NCBI GenBank assembly: GCA_910579605.1
Contig: CAJTUG010000053.1
Location: 1,592 to 9,230, forward strand
Source: an uncultured Muribaculaceae bacterium
GTDB taxonomy: Bacteria; Bacteroidota; Bacteroidia; Bacteroidales; Muribaculaceae
Direction of reading: 5' to 3'
Length of the DNA: 7,639 bases
Below are positions 1-6,985 of this stretch, one piece after another. The position numbers and the translations under genes were made by a program. Positions within the stretch are counted from its first letter, which is position 1. Each line of letters opens with the position of its first letter. The notes beneath the pieces were generated by a model, which saw only the letters and a program-made list of their open reading frames with translations, was not told the origin of the DNA and made no database searches.

Positions 1-1046
1 AAGCCCTTCAAGAGCTCGGAATCCAACCTGATGTTCTTGTTTTACGCGCAGAAAAAGACATTCCGGCCGACATGCGTCGTAAAATCGCACTTTTCTGCAA
101 TGTTGCTCCAGATTCGGTTGTGCAATCCACCGACGTGAACTCTATTTACAAGGTGCCCATAAAAATGCATGCCCAACACTTAGACGAGATAGTTCTCCGC
201 AAGATGGGCATTACTCCAGATGGAGAACCCCATATGGAACCTTGGCTGCGTTTTATAGACAAACTTGATAATGCCACAGAATCAGTAACAATAGGCTTGG
301 TGGGTAAATATGTTGAACTTCAAGATGCATATAAATCCATTTCGGAATCTTTATTCCACGCCGCAACTTATGCAGACCACAAACTTAATTTAGTATATAT
401 CCACTCCGAGAAGCTAACAGACGCAAATGTAGCTGAACGCCTGTCTGGTATGGACGGTGTTATAATAGCTCCTGGCTTCGGTCAACGAGGGATAGATGGC
501 AAGTTCGTTGCTATAAAATGGTGCAGAGAAAACGATGTGCCGACATTTGGTATTTGTCTTGGCATGCAATGTATGGTTATAGAATTTGCCCGTAATGTAT
601 TAGGTCTTTCCGAAGCAAATTCAACCGAAATGGATTCGCATACACCCGATAACGTCATAGATCTTATGGAAGAGCAAAAGAATATCTCCAATATGGGAGG
701 GACTATGCGTCTTGGGATATACGATTGCCGTTTAAGACCCGATTCAAAAGCAGCTCAAGCATATGGCTCAACCGATATCAAAGAACGGCATCGCCACCGT
801 TTTGAGTTCAACAATGACTACCGTGAGCGATTTGAAACGGCAGGCATGGCATGCGTAGGCGAAAACCCATCTTCTAATCTTGTTGAAGTAGTCGAAATTC
901 CAGCAAACCGTTGGTTTATCGGAACACAATACCATCCGGAATACTCCAGCACCGTACTTAACCCCAACCCGATTTTCGCTTCATTCATTAAAGCAGCAAT
1001 AGATTTTTACGACGAAAAAAATCTTGAATCAATAGCACAAAATTGA
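1..1046 (+). CDS. pyrG: CTP synthase, C-terminal part (5' end outside window)
   Basis: CTP synthase makes CTP from UTP, ATP and glutamine, the last step of de novo pyrimidine nucleotide synthesis, in the cytosol. The reading frame is open from the left edge (first full codon at 3), so the ATG at 72 is internal: the codons before it (ALQELGIQPDVLVLRAEKDI) match the end of the synthetase domain. About 347 of the usual ~535-550 residues are visible. The tail of the synthetase domain (RRKIALFCNV) is followed by the class I glutamine amidotransferase domain beginning near GLVGKYVELQDAYKS. The oxyanion loop reads APGFGQRG. The nucleophile Cys is codon 555-557 in GICLGMQ, and the catalytic His and Glu are codons 933-935 and 939-941 in QYHPEYSS, so the glutaminase triad is intact. 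The stop is TGA at 1044-1046. The next gene, yidC, starts 21 bases later on the same strand with no terminator between, which suggests co-transcription. Identity is very secure; nothing in the visible part looks damaged. Confidence 0.97.
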   Translation, partial: ALQELGIQPDVLVLRAEKDIPADMRRKIALFCNVAPDSVVQSTDVNSIYKVPIKMHAQHLDEIVLRKMGITPDGEPHMEPWLRFIDKLDNATESVTIGLVGKYVELQDAYKSISESLFHAATYADHKLNLVYIHSEKLTDANVAERLSGMDGVIIAPGFGQRGIDGKFVAIKWCRENDVPTFGICLGMQCMVIEFARNVLGLSEANSTEMDSHTPDNVIDLMEEQKNISNMGGTMRLGIYDCRLRPDSKAAQAYGSTDIKERHRHRFEFNNDYRERFETAGMACVGENPSSNLVEVVEIPANRWFIGTQYHPEYSSTVLNPNPIFASFIKAAIDFYDEKNLESIAQN

Positions 1047-1067
1047 TTATAAAAGACCAATCTTACA

Positions 1068-3119
1068 ATGGATAAAAACCAACTCACAGGCATGATACTC
1101 ATGGGAGCCATTATTTTTGGCTTCCTATACCTGATGAAACCGTCGGAAAGGCAAATGCCCGAATCGACAGAATGGGAGCAAACAACTGCACCTGTTTCTC
1201 AATCTCAAAGCGCAACTTTTAATTCAGGAGATAGTGCCGCTTTGGTGTCGGCAATTAATATTTTGGGAACTATTCAAGAAAACGGTTCCAGAATTTTTAA
1301 AACATCAACACTTAACCTTGTTGTCGATAGTGTTGGCCAACTTTCCGGTTCAGCAACTTTGGACAATGAAAGCGTTGATATCCGTGCGCTTATTTCCGGA
1401 CGCGAATCGCTCATCACACCTTTGGCAACTAAAGCGGCAGCAGAGGTAAGAGATATCATAGACAAGGCAAACAAATACAGCGGTTTTGCCAGACATTTGG
1501 GAGGCGAAAACAAAGAAACCATACTTGAAAACGATCTTGTAAAAGTTACACTCAGTAGCCAAGGAGCTCGTGTCAGCCAAGTAGAACTAAAGAAATACAA
1601 GACAGAAGTCGGAGGAAATCCTACAAATATAAGGATTTTCACTCATGAAACAGATAATTATAGTTTCTCCTTCAACACTTTTGATCAAAGGATTAACACC
1701 CGCGATTTTAATTTTGAAACAATTTCCGAAGGCGACAGCGCTGTTCTCTTCGCAATGCACCCAACCGTAAATTCAACATGGGGAATCAGGTATAAGCTTT
1801 CTCCAAACGACTATGTCGTAACCATGGAGGTCATACAACAAGGGCTTTCCGGAATCCTCCCGGCAAGCACTGCTACAATGGACTTTAACTGGCATCAAAA
1901 ATTAGGGCGCAACGAACTTGGCAGGACTTTTGAAGAACGCAACTCTGCCATTTATTACAAATTTATTGGAGAAGGACCTGACAATCTCAAAGAGTCTGGT
2001 GACGACAGCAAATCTCTTTCAGGAAGATTGCGTTGGATTGCCTTTAAAAATCAGTTCTTCAGCTCTATAATCATAGCAAGAAACCAATTTTCATCGGCAA
2101 ACCTCAAATCTGTTGATATCAAAGATAACGATTATCTTAAAGATATGGACATGGAAGCCTCTCTGCCCTACACTACTGCCGACGGGGTTGCTGCTGCATT
2201 TGACTTTTATTTCGGGCCAAACGACTATCCCATACTCTCCAAACTTGATGACAGATTAGACCTTGGAGAAGATTTAGACCTAACACGCCTTATACCCCTC
2301 GGCTGGGGACTTTTCCGTTGGATCAATACATTGATAATAATACCCGTATTCACATTCCTAAGCTCTTTTATAAGCAACTACGGTATTATAATCCTTCTTT
2401 TGACTATCTTTATCAAGATAATAATCTTCCCGTTCACTTTCAAAAGCTTCAAGAGCCAAGCAAAGATGCGTGTGTTAGCTCCTGAAATCAAAGAAATCAA
2501 CGAAAAATACCCGAAGCAAGAAGATGCTCTTAAACGCCAACAAGAGACAATGGCACTCTATAGCCGTGCTGGTGCAAGCCCATTCTCTGGATGCTTGCCT
2601 ATGCTTTTGCAGATGCCGGTTCTCATTGCCATGTTCTCCTTCTTCCCCTCTGCGATAGAACTACGAGGACAATCTTTCTTATGGGCACACGATCTGTCTG
2701 CTCCCGACTCAATTCTCACTTTGCCATTTTCCATACCTTTCTATGGCAACCATGTGAGCCTTTTCTGCTTGCTTATGACAGCCGTCAATATTGTCTACAT
2801 GCATTTCAGTATGCAAAGCCAACCTGGCGGTGCAAGCATGCCAGGCATGAAAATGATGCAATATTTCATGCCTATAATGTTCCTTTTCATTTTCAATGAC
2901 TATGCATCGGGCTTGAGTTATTACTATTTCCTCTCACTGCTCATAACAATATTGCAAACTTTGATTTTCCGTAAAGTTATAGACGAAGACAAAGTTCGCC
3001 AACAACTCCTTGCCAACGCTAAAAAGCCAAGGAAAAAGAGTGGTTGGATGGCTAAATTGGAAGAAGCACAGCGGCAAGCCGAAGCAGCTCAAAGACAACA
3101 AGCAAAAAAACGCAGATAA
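1068..3119 (+). CDS. yidC: Membrane protein insertase YidC
   Basis: YidC (Oxa1/Alb3 family) inserts and folds inner-membrane proteins, alone or with SecYEG. The 683-residue product has an N-terminal membrane anchor (about 6-23), a large periplasmic region (about 25-405), and a C-terminal insertase core (about 407-636) with hydrophobic segments near 412-433, 437-457, 508-527, 562-580 and 598-634. The core holds family motifs: AKMRVLAPEI (465-474), MALYSRAGASPFSGCLPMLLQMP (495-517, read in two overlapping parts), and SGLSYYYF (614-621). Lys450 sits where E. coli has the groove arginine (R366), which I recall as usual in Bacteroidetes. The tail from 652 is strongly basic with a short Gln/Ala-rich helix, a probable ribosome contact. 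The protein is longer than the E. coli one (548 residues); the extra length is mainly periplasmic, around 52-150. It starts at ATG 1068 because the anchor begins at once. No Shine-Dalgarno is visible, as is normal in this phylum. It probably shares a transcript with pyrG and ends at the terminator at 3127. Confidence 0.97.
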   Translation: MDKNQLTGMILMGAIIFGFLYLMKPSERQMPESTEWEQTTAPVSQSQSATFNSGDSAALVSAINILGTIQENGSRIFKTSTLNLVVDSVGQLSGSATLDNESVDIRALISGRESLITPLATKAAAEVRDIIDKANKYSGFARHLGGENKETILENDLVKVTLSSQGARVSQVELKKYKTEVGGNPTNIRIFTHETDNYSFSFNTFDQRINTRDFNFETISEGDSAVLFAMHPTVNSTWGIRYKLSPNDYVVTMEVIQQGLSGILPASTATMDFNWHQKLGRNELGRTFEERNSAIYYKFIGEGPDNLKESGDDSKSLSGRLRWIAFKNQFFSSIIIARNQFSSANLKSVDIKDNDYLKDMDMEASLPYTTADGVAAAFDFYFGPNDYPILSKLDDRLDLGEDLDLTRLIPLGWGLFRWINTLIIIPVFTFLSSFISNYGIIILLLTIFIKIIIFPFTFKSFKSQAKMRVLAPEIKEINEKYPKQEDALKRQQETMALYSRAGASPFSGCLPMLLQMPVLIAMFSFFPSAIELRGQSFLWAHDLSAPDSILTLPFSIPFYGNHVSLFCLLMTAVNIVYMHFSMQSQPGGASMPGMKMMQYFMPIMFLFIFNDYASGLSYYYFLSLLITILQTLIFRKVIDEDKVRQQLLANAKKPRKKSGWMAKLEEAQRQAEAAQRQQAKKRR

Positions 3120-3126
3120 TAATTTC

Positions 3127-3160
3127 AAAGGCCGCAGTCACCATATCTGCGGCCTTTTTA
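3127..3160 (+). terminator. Intrinsic terminator of the pyrG-yidC unit
   Basis: A perfect 11-bp stem is seen: AAAGGCCGCAG at 3127-3137 and CTGCGGCCTTT at 3147-3157, with a 9-base loop (3138-3146) and a run of five T at 3155-3159. It begins 7 bases after the yidC stop codon. The GC-rich stem with a T tract is the classic rho-independent form for plus-strand transcription. The flank for the opposite direction is weaker (three A before the stem), and there is no minus-strand gene to end here. Confidence 0.93.
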
Positions 3161-3192
3161 TATAAAAATACAACCTTAAAACGACTATACCG

Positions 3193-5652
3193 ATGAAACG
3201 AATCATTCTGCCACTACTAATAGGCATGCCATTTTTGGCATCGGCCTCAGGCATTATCAATCTGCAGGGTACAGAATTCAAGTCCGACACTATAGCACAC
3301 TACTATATTGGTCCAGGAACTACCCATACCCATCTGCAACTTACAAACAAAAACAGATCTGTACATGTCTATGCCGTTACTTTAGACAAGTCAGATCCTT
3401 CATACTCCCCTATTGCCATTCCGAGGGTTGAAATAGGCAAAGACCAATGCCGAACAGCAGAGAGTATATCATCAATGGCCAAAAGGAAGACTACCGATAA
3501 ACGCCAATACATTGCTGGAATCAACGGAGATTTCTTTATAACATCTTCTTTCGCGGCTCAACACGAATTTGGCAATGCCATATTGGGATATCCCAATATG
3601 AGTTGTGCTATTGACGGCAAATTAGCTGCACCAGATATGATAGACATATCAAGCCGTGAAAACGCCTTGATTATAGGTAAAGATAACATGTGGATTGATG
3701 CCACAGACCTCACTTATAAGGTGCTCAACAACGATGGCAGCATTCAAGTAAAAGCAACTGCGGTAAACTACCCCCGGCGCGACAACGAAATGATAGTCTA
3801 CAACTCCTATGGTGGCGAAAGCACCCAAACAGCTGCTGGCGGACGTGAAATTGCTTTGCGTATTGCTGATGGTGCTTCATGGAAAATAAATAAAACCGTT
3901 AAATTCGTGGTTGAAGGCCAATGGGAAACTTCAGGCAATAAGACAATCCCATCCGATGGAATCGTTATTTCTTGCGGAAAAGATTATAAAAACGATTTCA
4001 TTGACGGCTTAAAAGCAGGCGATGAAATCAAACTTAAAATAATCCTCTCGCTCCCGGCTTTTGATAATATCAAACCAGACATTACCGACGTAATTGGTGG
4101 CGATGTAAGGATACTCAAAGAAGGCGTTGTTACCACAGAGGCCATACGATGGATTAATACTCCAGGCTCTCAATATCCACGTTCACTCGTAGGATATTCA
4201 CAAGACCGCAATAAGCTCGTATTTGCCGCTGTAGATGGAGGAACAACAATATCAACAGGCGTAAGCTATTTTGAAGGTGCCGACCTCATGGCTGCTCTTG
4301 GTTGCTATGATGCCCTCGATTTTGACGGAGGCGGCTCTACAGCCCTTTATCTGTCTCATATAGGAATTGCCAACAAGCCTCGAGATGGTCAAGAACGAGC
4401 AGTCGGAAATGCTCTTTACATTGCAATGGATGCTCCAGAAGATAAAGACATTGCATCTATACGCTTTGCCGATGCGGCTAAATTGCTTCCGCAATACGGT
4501 TCTTATTCACCCGTTATTTATGGTTACAACAAATACGGTCAATTAGTAGACACAAACGTTACAGGAGCAATCTTTACCTCTCCAGAGGGCACCGCAGACA
4601 TAGATAATGGCCAAATTATTGTAACAAAACCAGGGTGCTTTGCTCTCACAGCCACAATTGGCAACATGACTGCAAGCATAGCCGTCAATGTAATTGGCGA
4701 TTTTACAGCAACCCCTCGCTTCGACAACCTACTTATAGACGGTGAACGCGAAGTTAAAATTCCCATTGATGCCAAAGTTGGCGCCGATATTCTTCCGGTT
4801 GCCCCAGAAGCTTTTGAATGGACAAGCGCAAATCCATCTATTGTGGATGTTGATGCACAAGGTATTTTACATGGATGTTCCAACGGGACAACTATAGTGA
4901 CGGGCAAACGCGATAACATTGAACTCAATATTAAAGTAACAGTTGAGATAGCCGAAGCACCTTTTAAACCACTTTTTACTGATTTCGTTCAAGACGAGTG
5001 GAAAATTTCAAGAACCGGTATTGCTGCAAATCCTGTTATAGCTCATAACTCACAAAACGGATTGGATATTTCTTATAAAATCTCAAATGCCCGAGGGACC
5101 AAATTGACATTGGCTAAAGCTATAACTGCTTATGGCAACCCCGATGCATTTACAGTAACATTTAACTCCCCTGGTACAACCATTAAAAACATTAACGTTA
5201 CTTTGAGGCCAGCAGACCAAACTCGTGTTACAGTCTTGACCAATTCTGTAGAAAAAACTGATGCTTCAATAGATTTCGTCCTTGCAGATTATTTCCAAAT
5301 GGATACTCCCGGGGCTTACCCTTTATATTTCACAAATATAAGTTTTGAACCGGTGAAAGGAAATTCAGCGGATTGCTCATTATCGTTAACAAATCTTGGT
5401 TTTAAATACGACAGATATAATTCATCTGTAGCTGAAATATCAGTAAAATCTCCTGAGAAACTTGCTGCCATCGTTGCCGACGGACTAATTAGAGTACCTG
5501 CATCATCCAAACGGATTTATATTTACTCTTCACAAGGTCAATTGATTAGCACAAGCGTTGGAAATGAAATATCAGCGCCGTTGCAAAAAGGAATCTATAT
5601 TGTTTGTGCTGAATTGCCAGGAGGTCTTACATCTGCTAAAATCATGCTCTGA
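3193..5652 (+). CDS. Secreted phosphodiester glycosidase (NAGPA/DUF2233) family protein with Ig-like domains and T9SS-type C-terminal domain
   Basis: This is an exported 819-residue multidomain protein. Residues 1-18 form a signal peptide (KR, hydrophobic core, ASA at 16-18 before the likely cut). Residues ~85-412 match the NAGPA domain (PF09992): GINGDFF (109-115), VIGGD (300-304), PRSLVGYS (329-336), a VDGG motif (347-350) and the hallmark DALDFDGGGST (373-383). The animal enzyme of this family removes GlcNAc from a phosphodiester on mannose 6-phosphate; the substrates of bacterial members are mostly unknown, so I do not assign one here. Two Ig-like stretches follow (about 420-501 and 508-586); the second has the Big_2-like pattern WTSANPSIVDVDAQG (543-557). 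A beta-rich module (about 594-740) and a C-terminal domain (about 746-819) follow; the latter ends with RIYIYSSQGQLIS, then GIYIV and a short basic/hydrophobic end, like a T9SS type A sorting domain. That predicts passage through the T9SS to the surface or medium. No SD and no consensus promoter are seen upstream. The family call is firm; the substrate is unknown. Confidence 0.9.
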   Translation: MKRIILPLLIGMPFLASASGIINLQGTEFKSDTIAHYYIGPGTTHTHLQLTNKNRSVHVYAVTLDKSDPSYSPIAIPRVEIGKDQCRTAESISSMAKRKTTDKRQYIAGINGDFFITSSFAAQHEFGNAILGYPNMSCAIDGKLAAPDMIDISSRENALIIGKDNMWIDATDLTYKVLNNDGSIQVKATAVNYPRRDNEMIVYNSYGGESTQTAAGGREIALRIADGASWKINKTVKFVVEGQWETSGNKTIPSDGIVISCGKDYKNDFIDGLKAGDEIKLKIILSLPAFDNIKPDITDVIGGDVRILKEGVVTTEAIRWINTPGSQYPRSLVGYSQDRNKLVFAAVDGGTTISTGVSYFEGADLMAALGCYDALDFDGGGSTALYLSHIGIANKPRDGQERAVGNALYIAMDAPEDKDIASIRFADAAKLLPQYGSYSPVIYGYNKYGQLVDTNVTGAIFTSPEGTADIDNGQIIVTKPGCFALTATIGNMTASIAVNVIGDFTATPRFDNLLIDGEREVKIPIDAKVGADILPVAPEAFEWTSANPSIVDVDAQGILHGCSNGTTIVTGKRDNIELNIKVTVEIAEAPFKPLFTDFVQDEWKISRTGIAANPVIAHNSQNGLDISYKISNARGTKLTLAKAITAYGNPDAFTVTFNSPGTTIKNINVTLRPADQTRVTVLTNSVEKTDASIDFVLADYFQMDTPGAYPLYFTNISFEPVKGNSADCSLSLTNLGFKYDRYNSSVAEISVKSPEKLAAIVADGLIRVPASSKRIYIYSSQGQLISTSVGNEISAPLQKGIYIVCAELPGGLTSAKIML

Positions 5653-5653
5653 T

Positions 5654-5685
5654 TTTGTTCAATTAAGTAAAAATACTTATATTTG
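5654..5685 (+). promoter_or_regulatory. Bacteroidetes-type promoter for the aminotransferase gene
   Basis: TTTG at 5654-5657 and TATATTTG at 5678-5685 are separated by 20 bases. This matches the known Bacteroidetes primary sigma consensus (-33 TTTG, 19-21 bases, -7 TAnnTTTG) at every fixed position. The -33 element begins 2 bases after the stop codon of the upstream gene. By family spacing, transcription should start about 5690-5693, giving a leader of roughly 30 bases before the ATG at 5723. The -7 box overlaps the left arm of the dyad at 5681-5712. Confidence 0.8.
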
Positions 5686-5717
5686 CACATGTATAAAACT
5701 GCATGTGCAAATTTTTT
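5681..5717 (+). terminator. Perfect dyad with T tract: probable intrinsic terminator of the glycosidase gene
   Basis: The left arm ATTTGCACATG (5681-5691) and right arm CATGTGCAAAT (5702-5712) are exact reverse complements, with a 10-base spacer and six T at 5712-5717. The 11-bp stem plus U run fits rho-independent termination of the transcript from the gene ending at 5652. The stem is less GC-rich than the one at 3127. The T run ends only 5 bases before the next start codon. An operator role for the dyad is an alternative, because it covers the predicted -7 box and start point of the next gene. Confidence 0.75.
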
Positions 5718-5722
5718 ATCCC

Positions 5723-6919
5723 ATGATAACAATTTCCAATCGAGTGCAAGCTTTGTCTCCATCACAGACACTTGCCATGTCGCAAAAAAGTGCTGAGTTG
5801 AAGGCTCAAGGAATCGATGTAATTAATCTTTCTGTAGGAGAACCCGATTTTCCCACTCCTCTTCATATTAAAGAAGCCGGAATAAAAGCCATTAATGATA
5901 ATTTCAGTTTCTACAGCCCCGTTCCCGGCTATCTCAGTCTCAGGCAAGCTATTTGCAATAAGCTGAAAACAGAGAACGGCCTCAATTATACTCCCGAACA
6001 AATTGTAGTTGGCAACGGAGCCAAGCACGCTATTGCAAACGTACTTCAAGCAACTATCAATCCCGACGACGAAGTTATTATCCCATGCCCATCGTGGGTG
6101 AGCTACACTGAGATGGTAAAACTTGCCGGTGGGAAAAATATATTCGTATCTGCTGGCATTGAGCAGGATTTTAAAATTCTCCCACAACAACTTGAAGCAG
6201 TAATAACGCCTAAGACAAAGGCTATAATCCTTTGTTCTCCATCAAACCCCACAGGCAGCGTTTACAACAAAGAAGAACTTCAAGCTTTGGTAAATGTTTT
6301 GGCAAAATATCCTGATGTGCTTATTATTTCAGATGAAATTTATGAACACATTAATTACACAGGTCAAGAATATGTTTCAATGGCCACGTTCCCTGAAATA
6401 AGCGACCGTACAGTGGTAATAAATGGTGTATCTAAAGCCTATGCCATGACTGGGTGGCGTATAGGATACTGCGCAGCCCCCATTGCCATTGCTAAAGCGG
6501 TAACAAAACTTCAAGGCCAAGTGACATCTGGAGTATCTTCAATAGCTCAAAAAGCTGCTGAAGCCGCTTACACAGGATCACAGAACTGTGTAGAAGAAAT
6601 GCGAAAAGCTTTTTTACGCCGCAGAAATCTCGTCGTTTCTTTAGCTCGACAAATACCCGGACTTGAAGTCAATGAACCAGAAGGAGCATTTTATCTTTTC
6701 CCAAAAGTATCATCATATTTTGGGAAAACAGATGGAAAAACCAAGATTGAAAATTCATCAGACCTTGCCATGTATTTGCTCAATGAAGCTCATGTGGCAA
6801 CTGTAGATGGAGGTGCATTTGGAGCTCCTGGATACATCCGTTTAAGCTATGCCACTTCCGACGACAATATTCGCAGAGCAATGGAAAGAATTTCATCTGC
6901 TCTTTCAAAATTACAATAA
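5723..6919 (+). CDS. aspC: Pyridoxal-phosphate aminotransferase, class I subgroup Ib (aspartate aminotransferase)
   Basis: The 398-residue product fits the ~385-400 residues usual for subgroup Ib aspartate aminotransferases, which exchange amino groups between aspartate/oxaloacetate and glutamate/2-oxoglutarate in the cytosol. Visible motifs are NLSVGEPDFPTP (35-46), GNGAKHA (97-103), SPSNPTG (172-178, Asn175 to the cofactor ring oxygen), SDEIYEHI (203-210, Asp204 to the pyridine nitrogen, Tyr207), VSKAYAMTGWRIGY (236-249, Lys238 as Schiff-base lysine, Arg246 to phosphate) and YIRLSYATSD (371-380, Arg373 to the substrate alpha-carboxylate). Lys101 lines up with the lysine that binds the distal carboxylate in the Thermus enzyme, favouring a dicarboxylic substrate; prephenate as an additional substrate cannot be excluded. 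I chose ATG 5723 because homology starts at once (ISNRVQALSPSQTLAMS). The in-frame ATG at 5558 would add 55 unrelated residues overlapping the upstream gene, and the promoter lies between. The symbol reflects the reaction; related genes are also called aspB or aatA. Confidence 0.94.
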   Translation: MITISNRVQALSPSQTLAMSQKSAELKAQGIDVINLSVGEPDFPTPLHIKEAGIKAINDNFSFYSPVPGYLSLRQAICNKLKTENGLNYTPEQIVVGNGAKHAIANVLQATINPDDEVIIPCPSWVSYTEMVKLAGGKNIFVSAGIEQDFKILPQQLEAVITPKTKAIILCSPSNPTGSVYNKEELQALVNVLAKYPDVLIISDEIYEHINYTGQEYVSMATFPEISDRTVVINGVSKAYAMTGWRIGYCAAPIAIAKAVTKLQGQVTSGVSSIAQKAAEAAYTGSQNCVEEMRKAFLRRRNLVVSLARQIPGLEVNEPEGAFYLFPKVSSYFGKTDGKTKIENSSDLAMYLLNEAHVATVDGGAFGAPGYIRLSYATSDDNIRRAMERISSALSKLQ

Positions 6920-6935
6920 AATTCAACAACCATAG

Positions 6936-6976
6936 CCACGGAGGCGAGGATTAAATATTATCCTCGCCTCCGTTGG
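6936..6976. terminator. Long hairpin between convergent genes, probable bidirectional terminator
   Basis: ACGGAGGCGAGGA (6938-6950) pairs exactly with TCCTCGCCTCCGT (6961-6973). T6951-A6960 adds one pair, leaving an 8-base loop. CC at 6936-6937 can pair with GG at 6975-6976 if one T is bulged. The hairpin lies midway between the aminotransferase stop (6919) and the minus-strand stop (6986). The following T content is modest on the plus strand (TTGGTCTTT) and absent on the minus strand, so termination may depend on the very stable stem. Its position between tail-to-tail genes supports the call. Confidence 0.75.
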
Positions 6977-6985
6977 TCTTTATAA

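Noticed and set aside
72..74. ATG at 72 as the start of pyrG
   Set aside because: The frame is open to the left edge and the codons before it match CTP synthase, so this Met is internal.
1274..1642. Minus-strand open frame inside yidC (122 codons)
   Set aside because: It lies fully inside a secure gene, has low-complexity Ser/Leu-rich content typical of an antisense shadow, and has no recognisable motif or promoter.
3161..3192. Promoter for the glycosidase gene in the gap after the terminator
   Set aside because: The gap is AT-rich (TATATAAAAATAC) but contains no TTTG / TAnnTTTG pair, so I cannot support a promoter call although the gene must have one or depend on read-through.
4539..4928. 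Minus-strand open frame inside the glycosidase gene (129 codons)
   Set aside because: Antisense to the Ig-like region of a secure gene; no signal sequence, motif or promoter supports it.
5558..5722. In-frame upstream ATG that would lengthen the aminotransferase by 55 residues
   Set aside because: It overlaps the end of the glycosidase gene, the extra residues look like a chance translation rich in Cys, and a full-consensus promoter plus hairpin lie between it and the true start at 5723.
5762..6190. Minus-strand open frame inside the aminotransferase gene (142 codons)
   Set aside because: Antisense shadow of a gene with a complete set of catalytic motifs; no family signal of its own.
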